A stretch of DNA of 64,000 bases from Unio delphinus (GCA_029339505.1 JAQISU010000123.1:3952501-4016500), one strand, 5' to 3'; positions 1 through 12,142 are shown, counted from the stretch's first letter. Program-made: numbers and translations. The notes: generated by a model not told the origin, from the sequence alone.

Positions 1-1680
1 TGGGATATCGGTGAAACTGACGACTCCATCGCAGCAAACCATAGCATAGTGGCCTAACAACGTAATCATTTAGTGTATTTAAAAGTGTATCATTGTCGTA
101 AACAAAACATATGTATTGTTCAGGTGCTTTTAAAGTAAATCGTACTATGTCCTTTTATCTCATATGTTTAGAATTTGTTTTCAGATAAGTCAAACTCGAT
201 ATGTACATTATAAACTGAAAACCGTCTACATGCACAGTTAAATATCGATGCTATTAAACATCCATCTGGTATCTTCGCAGATTTTCTACCCAGATTTAGT
301 ATATACCAGATGACGCAAACGTTTAACTGCATCCTCTATTTCATCGCGGCTCATTATGTTCATATGCCGTTTCTTGTGATATAATTAAATATACTCGACC
401 TCCTCTCAACCCTTCGATGACATTTTAGACACATGATCTTTAAGTCAAGCAAACCTTTTACAGAAGATAACTGTTCAATATCCTAATTTAGACTTTTTTG
501 ATGTTTCATTGCAAAATTCACATAACGTCAAGAGTTTTTCGACTGTGCAATCTGTTATAATTCTCGAGAAGCCATATTAATGTGCAGTTCTGCATATTAA
601 CGGTTTATTTAGACATCGACGTGCCTTGAACCATGTGATTTTACGTTTCTTCAAGACATTCTGGATGAGTTGAATCTCTGCATCACAGATTTCATGAGAA
701 TTATTAGATTTGATAAATACGTTTGTTTTTGTTATGCGTGTTTTTACATTCGTAAATGTTTTTTATTCATTTTGTGCGGTGTGTTTTTATTAATGTCATA
801 TTTATATAATTTCTAAATGTGTGATTTTTGACTATAGTTTTGTGCGTATGTGTTCTTAATGTGCTGGATTTTCAGTACACTATATATTTTTGAAATCATT
901 CTTTTACCGTCTATGCTATTGGCAGGAAAGTCGTTGTGTAAACTGCTATAAGAAAGCCTCAGAGTGACCTGTCTCTTTTAAAACATTGATGGTTGGTGGG
1001 GGCGATGTTGGCGTGTCACACTTACGTTGTTTTGAAGAGTCTAAGAGAGATTTAAAAACAATTTAATAATGCATAATATTCTTGCTTATTTAAGAACTCT
1101 GAAATTATGCATTTGTTTACATTTTAATACATGAGTATATGCTTACCTTTAAGTTCCTAACGTTATTGAAACATACTCAATATAAAAGATATGTGAGATA
1201 TTGATATCCGTTTTCACAGTAGGATATAATTTACTTTCGGTTAGCTCTATAGTAATTATCCACCCAAACGTTTTGTAAGACGTTGTAATTGACGTTGAGC
1301 CATCTCAGTGGAAGTGTGTCTTCCTGCTCCCTCAAACGATTTTCACTCTTTATATGGTACAAGATTGAAGTCCAGAAACGATTTAGAGGAACAATAGGAA
1401 TGATATTAAGGAAATATTAAGGAAATATTAGAAATATTAAGGAAATATCTCGGCAGCAGCAGGAACTGGATTAGTGAGTGAACATGGCAAACTGCACTTG
1501 ATGTATTTCACAAATATTTTAAAAGATATCGAAAGATTACCGACTGAAATTGAACGTTTGTTCACTTTGAGGTTAAATGAGATCAATGATTTGATACCGA
1601 ATATTTCCAATCGGTACATTTGAGAGTTTCGTCTTCGCACATGCGCGGAAATCTTAATTTATTTAGCTGTTAGCATCCAC
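1..1680. other. unrecognised AT-rich intergenic DNA
   Basis: No convincing gene, repeat or RNA seen. All reading frames are short. A short run repeats 'aaggaaatatt' near 1410-1445. Nothing here can be assigned a function from the sequence. Confidence 0.5.
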
Positions 1681-1687
1681 AGAAATT

Positions 1688-1825
1688 GACCGCTCCGGTG
1701 GCCTAACAGTTGGGGCGTCCGCCTAGGATACGTGATGTCGTGGGTTCAATCTGCGGCCGAGTCATACCAAAGACTTACAAAAAGGGTACTAACACCTGCC
1801 TCGCTTGGCACTCAGCATTAAGAGT

Positions 1826-1875
<50 letters not shown>

Positions 1876-3200
1876 GACTTTGTATAGCGCCTAATCTTTA
1901 GAAGCTCTAAGCGCTTTACAACATCTAAAATGATAAAACTACAGAAAAACATAAACCATGAAATTAGAAAACATAAAAAATGCTGAAAATATTTAAGGTA
2001 CAAAACATTATTAGGTCTTTAAGTTTGTTCTTGCAGTCTAAAAAGGTGAGTTTTAATAGCACTCTTGAAAGGGATCATTATGTCTTTGTGTCTAATTTCA
2101 ATGGACAATTCGTTCCACATTGCCGGGCCCTGGTAAGCAAAAGAACGTTGTGCATATAACTTCGTTTTCATAGTGGGAACAATGAGTATACGATTGTCAG
2201 AAGAGAGCGTAAGTATCTTTGCTGGTGTGTACACATAAATGAGGCCAGATAGGTATGTTCGACTGGAGTCTGTCAGTTAAACGTAGCACAGAGAACACAT
2301 TTTGTGTTTGATTCTGGATCGAATGGATATCCAGTATACGGTACAGAGCAGTGGGTAGGTGTGCTCTGATCGTGGTACTCTAAAGATGATCCGAGCAGCT
2401 GTGTTTTGAAGTTTCTGGAGTAGATATTGAGACGAAGCAGACATAAATGAGTTACAATAGTCCAGTCTTGAAAGTACTAATGAACACACAAGTGTTTTAG
2501 TAGCATCAACTGAAAGATATTTGCGAATGGAGCTGATGCGTCTCATCTCGAGATATGCATCCTTCCATACGTTCATGACATGTTGGTGCAATGTGCGAGT
2601 ACTGTCTAGAGACAATGGTTTCGTATTGACTGTGTGAATTTAATGTTGTTGTTGCTAATATGTATTGTTTCAGGTAAAGGGTGTAAATGAGAAAGCCTTT
2701 GTTTTGTAATCAAAATGGCCTTAGTTTTATCATCATTTATATGCAGCTTGTTACATGTCATCCATGATTTCACATCAGGAAATGCACCTCTATAATCCTT
2801 GGATAGTAGCACCAACTTCAGTTGGGTGGCTAGACTTGTATATTTGGGTGTCATCGGCGTACAATGTGTGAGACACTGGGTGATGATCTATGACTCTTGA
2901 AAGTGGCTCAAAAGCAGATCCATGTGAAACACCACAACATAGATAAACTGGTCTGGAGTTAATTCCATTTGCAGATACAATTTGTGTCCTGTTGACTAAG
3001 TAGGACTTGAACCACAGTAAAGCTATATTGTGATACAGTTTAGTGTCATGACTGGTCGGCCTGGTGTCAGGATAATGGGACTGGGTGGGACATCATGCAA
3101 CATGTCTGCTACATGATACCTCAGTGCTAGGTATCACCATAAACTGGCACCCTGCAGACATCGTGGTGATATGACTGAAAAATTGTTAAAGCTACGTTAA
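1688..3200 (+). repeat. tRNA-headed SINE split by a minus-strand LINE
   Basis: The head at 1688-1828 is tRNA-like: an A-box-like stretch (gtggcctaacagttggg) and a B box (gggttcaatc). The 3' part resumes at about 3047 with 'gactggtcggcctggtgtca' and ends in a '(g)acgttaaa' tail at about 3190. The intact relative at 37320-37560 joins these two parts without a gap, so the 1.2 kb LINE fragment at 1829-3046 was inserted into the SINE. The 3' domain looks like mollusc SINEs known to me; that link is from memory and not searched. Confidence 0.7.
1829..3046 (-). pseudogene. 5'-truncated L2/CR1-type LINE fragment
   Basis: Minus-strand frames at 2606-2854, 2277-2615 and 2019-2234 are successive pieces of a non-LTR reverse transcriptase C-terminus. 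Visible motifs are 'LDYCNS' and 'QNTAARII' and the terminal 'GPAMWNELSIEIR' region. The 3' end reads into 'gcgctatacaaagtcctc' and an (ATT)n tail at 1829-1872, typical of L2/CR1 elements. Stops and frameshifts make it non-functional. The 5' end is missing. Confidence 0.8.
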
Positions 3201-3209
3201 AAATCCAAA

Positions 3210-3211
<2 letters not shown>

Positions 3212-3301
<90 letters not shown>
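3212..3301. repeat. (TC)n then (AC)n compound microsatellite
   Basis: About 50 bp of TC dinucleotides at 3212-3262 run directly into about 38 bp of AC dinucleotides, at the 3' tail of the split SINE. This is simple repeat expansion. Confidence 0.98.
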
Positions 3302-3302
<1 letters not shown>

Positions 3303-3707
3303 GTAATTGTTATACCTCGCGCTGCATCATTAGCAAGCCAATAAGTCATGCCAATCAAACTGTGGTATCATGTGAGAGTCTGTTCTCTAAAGAATGTAGT
3401 TTTTGTCCTAACTAGAAAGGGTGATTGAGGACATAGCAAATGATGGAATAGAATAGTTCCGGATTTAAAATTTGAAAAACATTTCGTTAGTGATACAGAT
3501 TTATTATGAAAACAAATATTATGATTATATTTTATGACCAAAAATCTCGTAATATTTTTTCACATGATCGGGCTGATTTCAGTTAGTCTGTCATCGTGCA
3601 CATTTTGTTTTACCTTGTGTTTCTATTTAATTTTCTTTTCATTTCAGGTCAACACGTATACTGTTGAGCCAAGCGAAGTGTACAACTGGACAGATATAAT
3701 GCTGATT

Positions 3708-3806
3708 CAAAATGTGATATATTCTCCAAAATGTGATATATTCTCCAACATGTGATATATTTTCCAATATGTGATATATTCTCCAACATGTGACACATTC
3801 TCCAAA
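3708..3806. repeat. 20-bp tandem repeat, five copies
   Basis: The unit 'atgtgatatattctccaaa' with small changes occurs five times in a row. It begins soon after a pyrimidine tract ending in 'catttcag' at 3647, which would serve as a splice acceptor. The repeat then runs into 'gagaaaatgaaa'. Period and copy number are read directly; no function is implied. Confidence 0.9.
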
Positions 3807-3905
3807 AGAGAAAATGAAACTCAAAAGGTTTGCATTTCATCGCTTTATACTGTGTGTATTGTGTAAATCTACTCATTGCATTGTTGTGGATCATAGACCA
3901 GTCCA

Positions 3906-4439
3906 ATGATTTTTTTTTTGAGTATCACCTGGCTTACCATACTTTTCTATATATGTTTTACTCATCTGGCACTTTATACACCGGCTAGTGGAAAAGGCAT
4001 CTTCAGGAAAATAGCAAACATTGTCAGATATACATATGTGTATTGGCAGTCATTATACACGTTTACCAAACTTTACTCCATCTCTAATCCAGATTCATGG
4101 AGGCTTGTCCAACCAGAGAACGTTATTCCATTTGTAAGATTCCATCACATTTACGAATGTCTATTATACGAAGGAGGGAGCTTCTTAAAAATTGTGACAG
4201 TATTCATGGTCAAGACATTAAAAAAATTTAAGGTATTAAATATTCTTCTGTACATTATATACCTGTGTTTCCACGCCGTAATTTTTGTTTTTATTCTAGA
4301 CTCATTGTTTATTTATGCATACAAGTTCGCCGAGTATAATGTATTCAACGAAAACAATTTCATCAGCCATATCGATGCATCAATATCGATCGATTTGGGT
4401 ATGAGGCTAACAATCGTCCATTATATGATTTTGAATTAA
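3906..4439 (+). CDS. unknown hydrophobic open frame, possible decayed or spliced gene
   Basis: A 177-codon frame starts with a hydrophobic stretch (residues 3-25) and has a second hydrophobic block at about residues 112-135, so it would be a membrane protein. At about 4390 the frame ends soon after, while a neighbouring frame continues with hydrophilic, protein-like sequence to 4657 ('DDTLDPSIQETVTGNN'). This suggests one coding unit broken by a frameshift or small intron. I recognise no family. The length is unusual for this AT-rich DNA, but chance remains possible. Confidence 0.35.
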   Translation: MIFFLSITWLTILFYICFTHLALYTPASGKGIFRKIANIVRYTYVYWQSLYTFTKLYSISNPDSWRLVQPENVIPFVRFHHIYECLLYEGGSFLKIVTVFMVKTLKKFKVLNILLYIIYLCFHAVIFVFILDSLFIYAYKFAEYNVFNENNFISHIDASISIDLGMRLTIVHYMILN

Positions 4440-4659
4440 AGCATGAAAGACATGTGTCTTCTTGGGACATGTGTAAAGTCAATTATAAACAGACATTATA
4501 TGCTAACAACACGTTTTATGGGGAGCACACCCAGTATGACGACACCCTTGATCCATCAATTCAAGAAACAGTGACGGGAAATAATTACCTGTCAACGAGC
4601 AATATAAAGCTGTTCTGGTTTACATATGATATATGGATGGTTATATACAGCTGTTAAGG

Positions 4660-5470
4660 TACATGCCAATTAAGTGGATGCAGTCGTAATGAACGCATGA
4701 TTGACATCACAACATTAGTCTAGAGTAAAATGATATGATAAGAACCAAAATACACCAGAACAAAATGACAGGCTTTCTATCAAAATCCCGTCATTTATAG
4801 GATTGTAGTATGAATCATTGTTATCGCAAATGTACTATAGAAAAAAATCCTTTCTTGCATTGTCTTCTTTATCTCATCCAAGGTCAGTCCATTTTTCCTA
4901 CCTTTACGTCCTTATTCTGGTAGAAAATAATAAGCTGTCTTAATCTCCTGTTGAAGCAGTTTCCGAATCTCCTGGAGTATGGGAATTCGATTGGTGGCAA
5001 CCTGATTATTCTGGGAAATGTTAAGTTTCACTTTCACTGTACCGGAAACCCAGATACATAAAAACTCCTATATTCCATTAATGTTTTCAACCTCAAAACA
5101 GTCAGTTAACCAACCCATCCAAAAAAATAGTCACATGTTAGACTGGATTCTTCTTTGACCCGAAGATGATATTCTACGGTCTTTCCTGGTATCTCAGGAA
5201 GTTGCATCATATCATCTCTGCATTATATGCCATCTTGACGTTTCAGTCCCCAACTTTACATCTTTCAATTCTACTAAGAGAAAAAGAGAAACTTCTGTAT
5301 GATAAATAGAATCAAACTTATGCATGACATCCAACAAAACCTAACAACATGCTTACCTTCTACACTACAGCAGAACAACTTGGTAACTGCCTGCGTTCAT
5401 TGCTTGAAAAGCATGCCCCAGCCACCAAGCACAAAGTATCAATTCAATAGTGTTATCCATAGTATAGAGA
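4660..5470. other. unrecognised intergenic DNA
   Basis: No gene, known repeat or RNA recognised. Frames are short and both strands are AT-rich. It ends where LINE-derived coding sequence begins. Confidence 0.4.
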
Positions 5471-7115
5471 GTTAGGGACCAGCTTTACACTGCTTAATGA
5501 GACCGCCGTAATAGCTGAAAGGCTTTGGCTTTCATCCAGACTAACTTTTCATAAGCAAATCTATGAAGCTGCTAAGAAAAACGTCATAAGCATAGTCCAT
5601 GCACATGCAGCGAAATCAGCCCAATACAGTACTAAGATCAAGGAACGTTTCAGCTGCAAAGTGCTCTTCGAGATTTACTAACAAGCTAATGTCAATAAAC
5701 AAATGTACACCACTTCCTACGACTTTCTCTCCAGTCGAACAACCGGACCTGTTTGCAAATTTCTTCCGTGACAAAGTACAAAACATTAGAGATGAGCTCC
5801 ACGACACAATTACAATTGACTCATTGTCAACAAACAGTTGCGATACAGAATTTTAGAAGAAATCGTTAGCAACATTTGCACCTGTCTTTATCGGTTTAGT
5901 ACAGTCGTGATGGAGAATGCACCAAAGTAATGTGAACACTGCTGCTTAATTGCTTAGATCCAGTATTTTATTCACTAACTAATGTTATTAATACATCTCT
6001 CGCATCTAGAGAGTTCCCATCATTTTCAAAGCTGCCATTTTAAAGCCTCTGCTGAAGAAACATTCGACCATAACGATTTAAAGAACTACCGCCCAGTTTC
6101 TAATCCACCATTCATACGAAAATTCGTTGAAAAAGTTAGTCTAACCCGACTTGTATCTCATCTAAATTCGAACAGACTTTTTAGCAATGTACAATCTGCA
6201 TATCGCCCTTGTAACAGTATTGAAACTACTCTTCTAAAAGTAGTTAATGACATTCTCTCTGTTTTGGATAGTGAAAATATTACAGTCCTCATCCTCCATT
6301 TTTGTTTGCAGCATTCGACACAATACATCCATGAGATATTAAGTCGCCTTCTCCAGCATGTAGTTGGCATTCCTGATACAGCCGTACTGTGGTTCAAGTC
6401 CTACTTGGTCAACAGGACACAAATTGTGTCCGCAAATGAAATACAATACGGCCTAGATGATCTATGTTGTGGTGTTTGACGGGGCTCTGTTGTTGGACCT
6501 GTTATCTTCTTTCTATACACTCAGCTGCTCTTAAATGTCATATATCATAATTCAGTCTCACCAATCGTATGCTGATACCACCCAAATATACAATTCTACC
6601 ACCCAACTGAAGTTGATGCTACCATCCAAGGTATGTAGAGGTGCATTTCTGATGTGAAATCATGGATGACATGTAACAAGCTAGATATGAATGATGATAA
6701 AACAAAGGCTATTCAAATCATAACACAGAGACTTTCATTCACATCCTTTACCTCGAACAATAAATTTCAGCAACACCAACACCAACATTAAATTCACACA
6801 GTCAGTACGAAACCTAGGTGTTACTCTGGGCAGTACATACACATTGCACAAACATGTCATGAACATATGTAAGGCTGCATCTCTTGAGCTGAGATGCATC
6901 AGCTCCATTCGCAAATATTTTTCAGCTGATGCCATTAAAAACTTGTGTGTTCTTTAGTACTTTGAAGACTGGACAGCTTTAACTCAATTCTGTCTGGTTC
7001 GTTTCAATATCTACTTCTGAAACTTATAAAAATTGAAAAGAAAGATGCTCGAATTATTCTTAGAGTACCACGATCAGATCACACCTTCCTGCTGCCCCGT
7101 TCCCTATGCTGGCTA
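5470..7115 (+). pseudogene. LINE reverse transcriptase remnant (L2/CR1 type)
   Basis: The frame at 5599-5856 resembles the linker between endonuclease and reverse transcriptase ('LFANFFRDKVQNIRDEL'). The frame at 5982-6479 shows the reverse transcriptase start, 'LKNYRPVSNPPFIRKFVEK', then 'QSAYRPCNSIETTLLKVVND'. Later pieces to 7100 match the thumb and C-terminal region also found in the LINE at 1829-3046, in the opposite orientation. Many stops and frame changes mark it as dead. It is cut off at a poly-T/poly-A stretch near 7131. Confidence 0.85.
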
Positions 7116-7129
7116 CCAATTGCAACTTT

Positions 7130-8715
7130 ATGCTTTTTTTTAAAAAAAAAAAATTAAAAAACGTGACGTTCAAATCCCATATGCTTTTTTATAGGTTATT
7201 GTGTTTTCTGTCTTTTCATTTGTCTGGTTATATTATGACACATTCCTTAGCTCAAATTATAATCAGAATCTTTTTATGGGTGATGCTAAATGGAGAAGAT
7301 GTGCATTGGTTATGTATACAGCAATTAAAACAAAACAAACAACACATTTAAACACCCACAGATGAAGGAGACAGTGATGCAATGTTTGACTAAAATGGTC
7401 TGTTAAATAAAATAATGGTAAGAAGCAAAATTTCAGTGTATTTTCTTTTCATTACCTAAAAAAGTCGACAGTGCTGAGTAATTTGTTTTGGAGAGCTTAT
7501 CGATGACAAACACAACAGAACATTCAAGTCAGAATTAAATTAACTTTATTAAAACTATATTAGTATTTCATTTTAGGATGACAATTGATAATTGATTCAG
7601 TCTAAGCAAATGCGCATGTGTGACCACACTGCTAAGTTCTTTAGAATGGATAGAAAGACATTCAAACATTGCAGTTACGCTTCATTGTTGAAACATATGT
7701 AGAATTATGTTCTTTATTGTTTTAAATATGTGGACCCTTTTGTCATTTCTTCAAGGACGTTGTTACTGATGGTTACTGCATTCGTACGCATGCGTTATTC
7801 ATTGTCCCGAGTCTAACATGACATGTTCATCATGTTTTACGAGTTGTAAGAAATGAACAATCAATCTTTTGTCTGTTTGCTTTCCTTAACTGGCCATGAA
7901 GTTGACTTTATTATGACTTTCTTTAAAAATTAAAGATGATCCAGTTAAAGGCTTAGGTTTTTAATGCACTTACTCGTAGATATTGTTTCATACTGTTTTA
8001 GATAGGTTGTTTCAATTATTGCGTATTGTTTGAATTTTCAGAGAAATTACACAATAGGGTTATACTTAGTTAGTTTAACAAAATAAGGTTTTGATGTGGG
8101 TTGCTATATTTAGTGTTAAATTGTCAATGCGTACGTGGGATTTAAGTCCTGACTAGCAATTTAACCCAATGACCTACACTAATTTACATAGCTACTATTT
8201 TTAGACATTTATTATGGTTGTGTAATCCTTTTATTGGCTGTGCATCATTACTGACAACACTTGTGATGGACAGACTTTGAAAGGTTAAAAGAAAGTTTTT
8301 TTTCCTTAGTTCAAACACTGACGTATTTAAATTGCAGAGTGCAAAACGTGTAATTTAATGCTATAATATGTACCAGTTTAGACTTATAATATAATTTTCT
8401 ATATTTCTTCATTTCTGAAGGTCATTTACCACATTCATTTACACCAGTATCATATTTTGATTATTATTCGCGATGAGTAAACTTTTAAACTGGCTGTTCC
8501 ATCTATAAGAACAGTTAAAATGACAAAAGTATGGTAATGGTGGGGGTATTCACACACTTCAGAAGTTCAGAATTCATAATTCAAAATGCAAACGTGTAAC
8601 GTAATAACATATACAAGTTTTAGATTTGTCCCATGCGTTTTAAGATTATTAATTTGAAGGCTTGTCAAACGTACACAATGCATAACTCAGGAACATAAAA
8701 TCTAATTCTATCTTA
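7130..8715. other. unrecognised AT-rich DNA
   Basis: A T-run followed by an A-run at 7131-7160 is followed by about 1.5 kb without a recognisable gene or repeat. Frames are short. I see nothing to annotate. Confidence 0.4.
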
Positions 8716-8920
8716 AATGAGAAGTTTCAGATACAAATATCCAACTACAGCTATTTATAAAATGCAACACTATAATAGGTGTCATGCTATCACCAACACT
8801 AACAGTGGGAGGAAACGGTGTCAACAATTAAGACTAACAATGGGAGGGAACGGAATGGTATCAAGCATCACCACTAACAACGGAACGGAAGGATATCAAT
8901 CATCATCTGTAGCAATTGGA

Positions 8921-8921
<1 letters not shown>

Positions 8922-8990
<69 letters not shown>
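8922..8990. repeat. (TA)n microsatellite
   Basis: About 34 uninterrupted TA dinucleotides. The tyrosine/isoleucine-rich reading frame across it is an artefact of the repeat. Confidence 0.98.
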
Positions 8991-8992
<2 letters not shown>

Positions 8993-9154
8993 TTTAAGAT
9001 AGAGGGCGCCATGAATACACAGCCTGTGTAAAGTTAAAATTAATCAGTCTAAAATTAATACTAATTTTAAGGCTAAGATTCTATTAAATTTTAAAGAAAC
9101 AAACAAACAAACCTTATTTTTTAAATTTATTCATTATGATTTAGAAATATACAA

Positions 9155-9690
9155 CAATAAATATAAGACAAAATAATTGTATATAGTATTTGGTATGTCA
9201 TCGTCCTAGATAAAAGACGGTTTATTTGTCTCTGAGGAACGTAATGTTATAAATAACTCAAAATCTTATATGTGAGACAAAATAATTGTATGCAGATAAT
9301 TGATATGTCATCGTCTTAGATGAAAAGACGGTAGCAAAGCTATTGCGCTCTAACAGCCAAAATATGAGATAAAACAATTGTTTACAAATATCTAGTACAT
9401 AATTGTCTTGAGTGAATATACTCTTTATTTTATTCCAAGAAACGTATTTATACTTTAAACGATTGATAGAAAATAAAGTAGGTGTGTTTCAGATACCCAA
9501 TAGCAAACCTATGTAAAAATAACTGTATACAAATATTTGGTGTCATCGTCTTGGATGTAAAGACGGTTATGTCTCAAAGGAAAGTAAGAGTGTTGTTTAT
9601 AACTTAATAGCAAATATACGCGGCAAAATAATTAGATACAAACATTATTTAGTGTCATCGTCTTGCATGACCAGACGGTCTATGTCGCTC
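9155..9690. repeat. degenerate ~115-bp tandem repeat
   Basis: Two landmarks recur together about every 110-117 bp: 'caaaataattgtat' and 'tgtcatcgtcttagatgaaaagacggt'-like blocks at 9198, 9307, 9541 and 9653, with one weak unit near 9400. The second landmark is itself partly self-complementary (cgtct/agacg). Four to five diverged units are present. Confidence 0.75.
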
Positions 9691-10146
9691 GAAGCAATGT
9701 TCTTTACAGTAAATACCTCAGTAGACAAAATTTGAAACCATGGGTTTATTCAGCTCCAAATAACCTATTTGCACTATTACAAAAATCCAATAGAAAATCA
9801 AAACTTAAAGGCGGTTTCTCGGAACGCTAGGTCCAATATTGCAAGTTAGATCAATACATGATATTTAAAAAATAGAAATAAATGAAGCTGTTTGTTTTGG
9901 TTTTTTTCTTGTTTTTTTTTTTGTTAGTTAACACCGGGGTTACACTGACACCCTCCTTAGACTTGAGGCGGGGTAGCAATCCCATATTTTTCTCGAAAAC
10001 ATTCCTCGCCTAGTCAAGCCGAAAATCCATTTTCCATCTTCTGACTGGAATTTTTTCTTTACGACTTGTCCTAGAAAGAAAACTAAAAATAAAACGAATG
10101 CCAACAAACATGTATCACTCTGCCGTCGGAGACGACAATGACCTAC

Positions 10147-10166
10147 CTTGTATTTTCTGTCTACCG
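10147..10166 (-). CDS. possible 20-nt micro-exon of minus-strand host gene
   Basis: On the minus strand a strong acceptor (tctttctttag) and a strong donor (AAG|gtaggt) bracket 20 nt. The upstream exon at 10597-10832 ends with one leftover base, so joining gives a codon and then five sense codons ending in phase 0. The splice signals are seen; that they are used is inference. Confidence 0.35.
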
Positions 10167-10280
10167 CTAAAGAAAGACTGCTTCCGTTTCATTCACAAGT
10201 ATCAAAAGACATCTGCATACAGGACTTGCTGTGCCAAAATCCTTTTTTCAGCGATCAGTCTCTTGCTTAAACACATTTAA

Positions 10281-10450
10281 TACCTTTTAAAAAAGCCTTA
10301 CTAGTCTATACAGTGCTAGATTAAATAGAACATAAAGTACCTTGCAGGAATCCATACCAGTCTATATAGTGATTGGTGAAATACAACAGAGTACCTTTAA
10401 AGCAGCATTACCAGTCTATATTGTGATGAGTAAATTACAGCATAGAGTAC
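10281..10450. repeat. ~56-bp tandem repeat, three copies
   Basis: Units begin 'acctt' and share 'ccagtctatatagtg' and 'acagagtacct'. Three diverged copies lie in a row just 3' (minus sense) of the host exon at 10597-10832, so probably within an intron. Confidence 0.75.
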
Positions 10451-10596
10451 CTCATGTCAATGATTGTATCACGAGCACAAGACAAGTAAGTGGTAAGTGT
10501 GTAATTATTACTGTATTATCATTACTATATTATCATTACTATATGCGTGTCTGTGTAAACAAATAAAGGCATAAAATGGTAAAACTAAACTCCCAC

Positions 10597-10832
10597 CTTG
10601 TCGAAGATTTTGATAAGGGCATTCCATTTCCGTTGTTCTGATACACATGAGATAGACGTTGTATAACCCACGGTTGGACTGCTGGACTTTTCCACGACTT
10701 CGGGTATAATTTCTGGCAAAGTCACTGCATTCTTTTCTTGGAGGTGCAATGTTCAGAGGGCAAAAGTCCTGTCCAAAAACAAAATGATACACCAAATAAC
10801 GCCAGTTTTCACGAGTGGATTCCCGATTGTTT
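10597..10832 (-). CDS. host gene exon (236 nt)
   Basis: The minus strand has acceptor 'aatctcgttag' and donor 'CGACAAG|gtggga', with one fully open frame of 78 codons between them. The protein has an unbiased composition with several Cys and Trp ('ESTRENWRYLVYHFVFGQ'). I do not recognise the family. It lies downstream of the E1 provirus in the same orientation as the exons at 26888-32150 and probably belongs to the same gene. It needs an entering phase of 2 while the 26888 exon ends in phase 0, so at least one exon between them was not found. Confidence 0.6.
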
Positions 10833-11100
10833 CTAACGAGATTCAAGCTTGTAGTGAGCTAATAGTACTATTTATCAGGGCCGTATTTATCTAATTTTAA
10901 CAATGAAGAATGGTATATTATTTTAAGATAGTGTGCTCTTATCGAATCTCATCTAAGACTTCCTCGGAGGTTACATTTCGTTTGGGAAACGAAGTTGTTT
11001 TGCTAAAATGAATATTTAGGCGTGTCATAAAACTTGAGATGTAACATTCAGGATTATAATAGGTCATTGTATATAGCATTTATTATTACTATCAAAGGTC

Positions 11101-11146
<46 letters not shown>
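11101..11146. repeat. (TA)n microsatellite
   Basis: About 22 TA dinucleotides, 53 bp before the left end of provirus E1. No protein meaning. Confidence 0.97.
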
Positions 11147-11149
<3 letters not shown>

Positions 11150-11198
11150 TAAAGAAAGAAGAGACATGTTTACGCAACGTTGCTAAAAAATAAATAAC

Positions 11199-11427
11199 AG
11201 CAGCAGAGAGGGTGAACAGACCACGTTTTCAAGCAAAAATAAGGCTTCCAGATCATGTTTTCGAGCAAAATATGGCCTATAGACTACGTTTTCAGACAAA
11301 AAATAAGGCTTCCAACAAAATCTCATTTAACCCAAAAAAAAGTCTCCATTTTTGCAAAAACGGAGATTTTACGATTTTTTAATCAATTTTGCTCGCAACG
11401 ATGTGGTCATCCACCCTCTCTGCTGCT
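11199..11427 (+). repeat. E1 left terminal inverted repeat
   Basis: 229 bp matching the reverse complement of 26625-26853 with about one difference. It begins AGCAGCAGAGAGGGTG and ends with the reverse complement of the same 16 bp, so the TIR has its own inverted ends. It contains runs such as 'aaaataaggcttcca' repeated twice internally. Confidence 0.95.
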
Positions 11428-11465
11428 AAAGTTTTCAGTTCTGGGTTAATAATTCTTTTACGATT

Positions 11466-12137
11466 TTAACCGAATATTTGATCCAGTCCGATACGATATC
11501 GTGTCCGAGGATCATGCAAATTTATTGTTGCGAATCCGTGCGGAGTCGACTGAGCATGACTAAAGAAATCTCGAAATTGATTGAAGTCCATATCAGAACA
11601 CCATGTCTGCCAAATATTTCTAAGAGTATGAGTATCAACTCCGTTGAATACAGAAAGAATATTGCAGTTATCTCTGATGACTTTTGGAACCTGAGTGTAG
11701 CGTTGAGTGACATATATCACGTCAGTGTTTTTGTGACACCCACGGGGAAATATTCTAGCAGGATTCTTTTGTTTATCCAACATTATATCGTCGTATACGA
11801 CTAAATTGTTAATATCTCCATCAATATCATCAATGCTCGGTGCTTCATCGATATCGGTTATAAAATCAATGGCGTTCTCACCCTTAATTTCTGATGCATT
11901 CTCGTTAAAATCTTTTAGCACTTCATAACATCGTTGATCATCTACGCTAGGGGCAATTAAATACAACTTATCCCACTTCATCCATCTCATTATTAAATTG
12001 AGCAACAATTGCGTTTTACCGGATCCAGATGGCCCGATTATAATCATCCGGATAGAGTTTGGTAGCGCTGCATGATGCTTAACTGGTTCTCTTGTTTTAG
12101 TCGCTGAAAAATCAATTATATCCATATTTCTATACAT
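11466..12137 (-). CDS. FtsK/HerA (A32-like) genome-packaging ATPase
   Basis: Predicted motor that pumps viral DNA into the capsid. The 223-residue protein has Walker A GPSGSGKT at residues 35-42, Walker B LVVYDD at 112-117 and a sensor-like 'YVTQRYTQVPK' at 142-152 followed by 'IRDNCN', the pattern of the Polinton/poxvirus A32 branch. Length fits Polinton ATPases. Its start codon is only 5 bp from the divergent start of the zinc-ribbon/PLA2 gene, so each promoter must overlap the other gene or be bidirectional. The stop lies 38 bp inside the left TIR. Intact, and almost identical to the E2 copy. Confidence 0.93.
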   Translation of the reverse strand: MYRNMDIIDFSATKTREPVKHHAALPNSIRMIIIGPSGSGKTQLLLNLIMRWMKWDKLYLIAPSVDDQRCYEVLKDFNENASEIKGENAIDFITDIDEAPSIDDIDGDINNLVVYDDIMLDKQKNPARIFPRGCHKNTDVIYVTQRYTQVPKVIRDNCNILSVFNGVDTHTLRNIWQTWCSDMDFNQFRDFFSHAQSTPHGFATINLHDPRTRYRIGLDQIFG

Positions 12138-12142
12138 AAATT

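Noticed and set aside
1818..2003. Poly-leucine membrane peptide
   Set aside because: It reads the (TAA)n microsatellite tail of a LINE.
11255..11449. Small proteins encoded within the TIRs
   Set aside because: Frames in the TIRs differ between copies and arise from the inverted repeat; no conserved start or domain.
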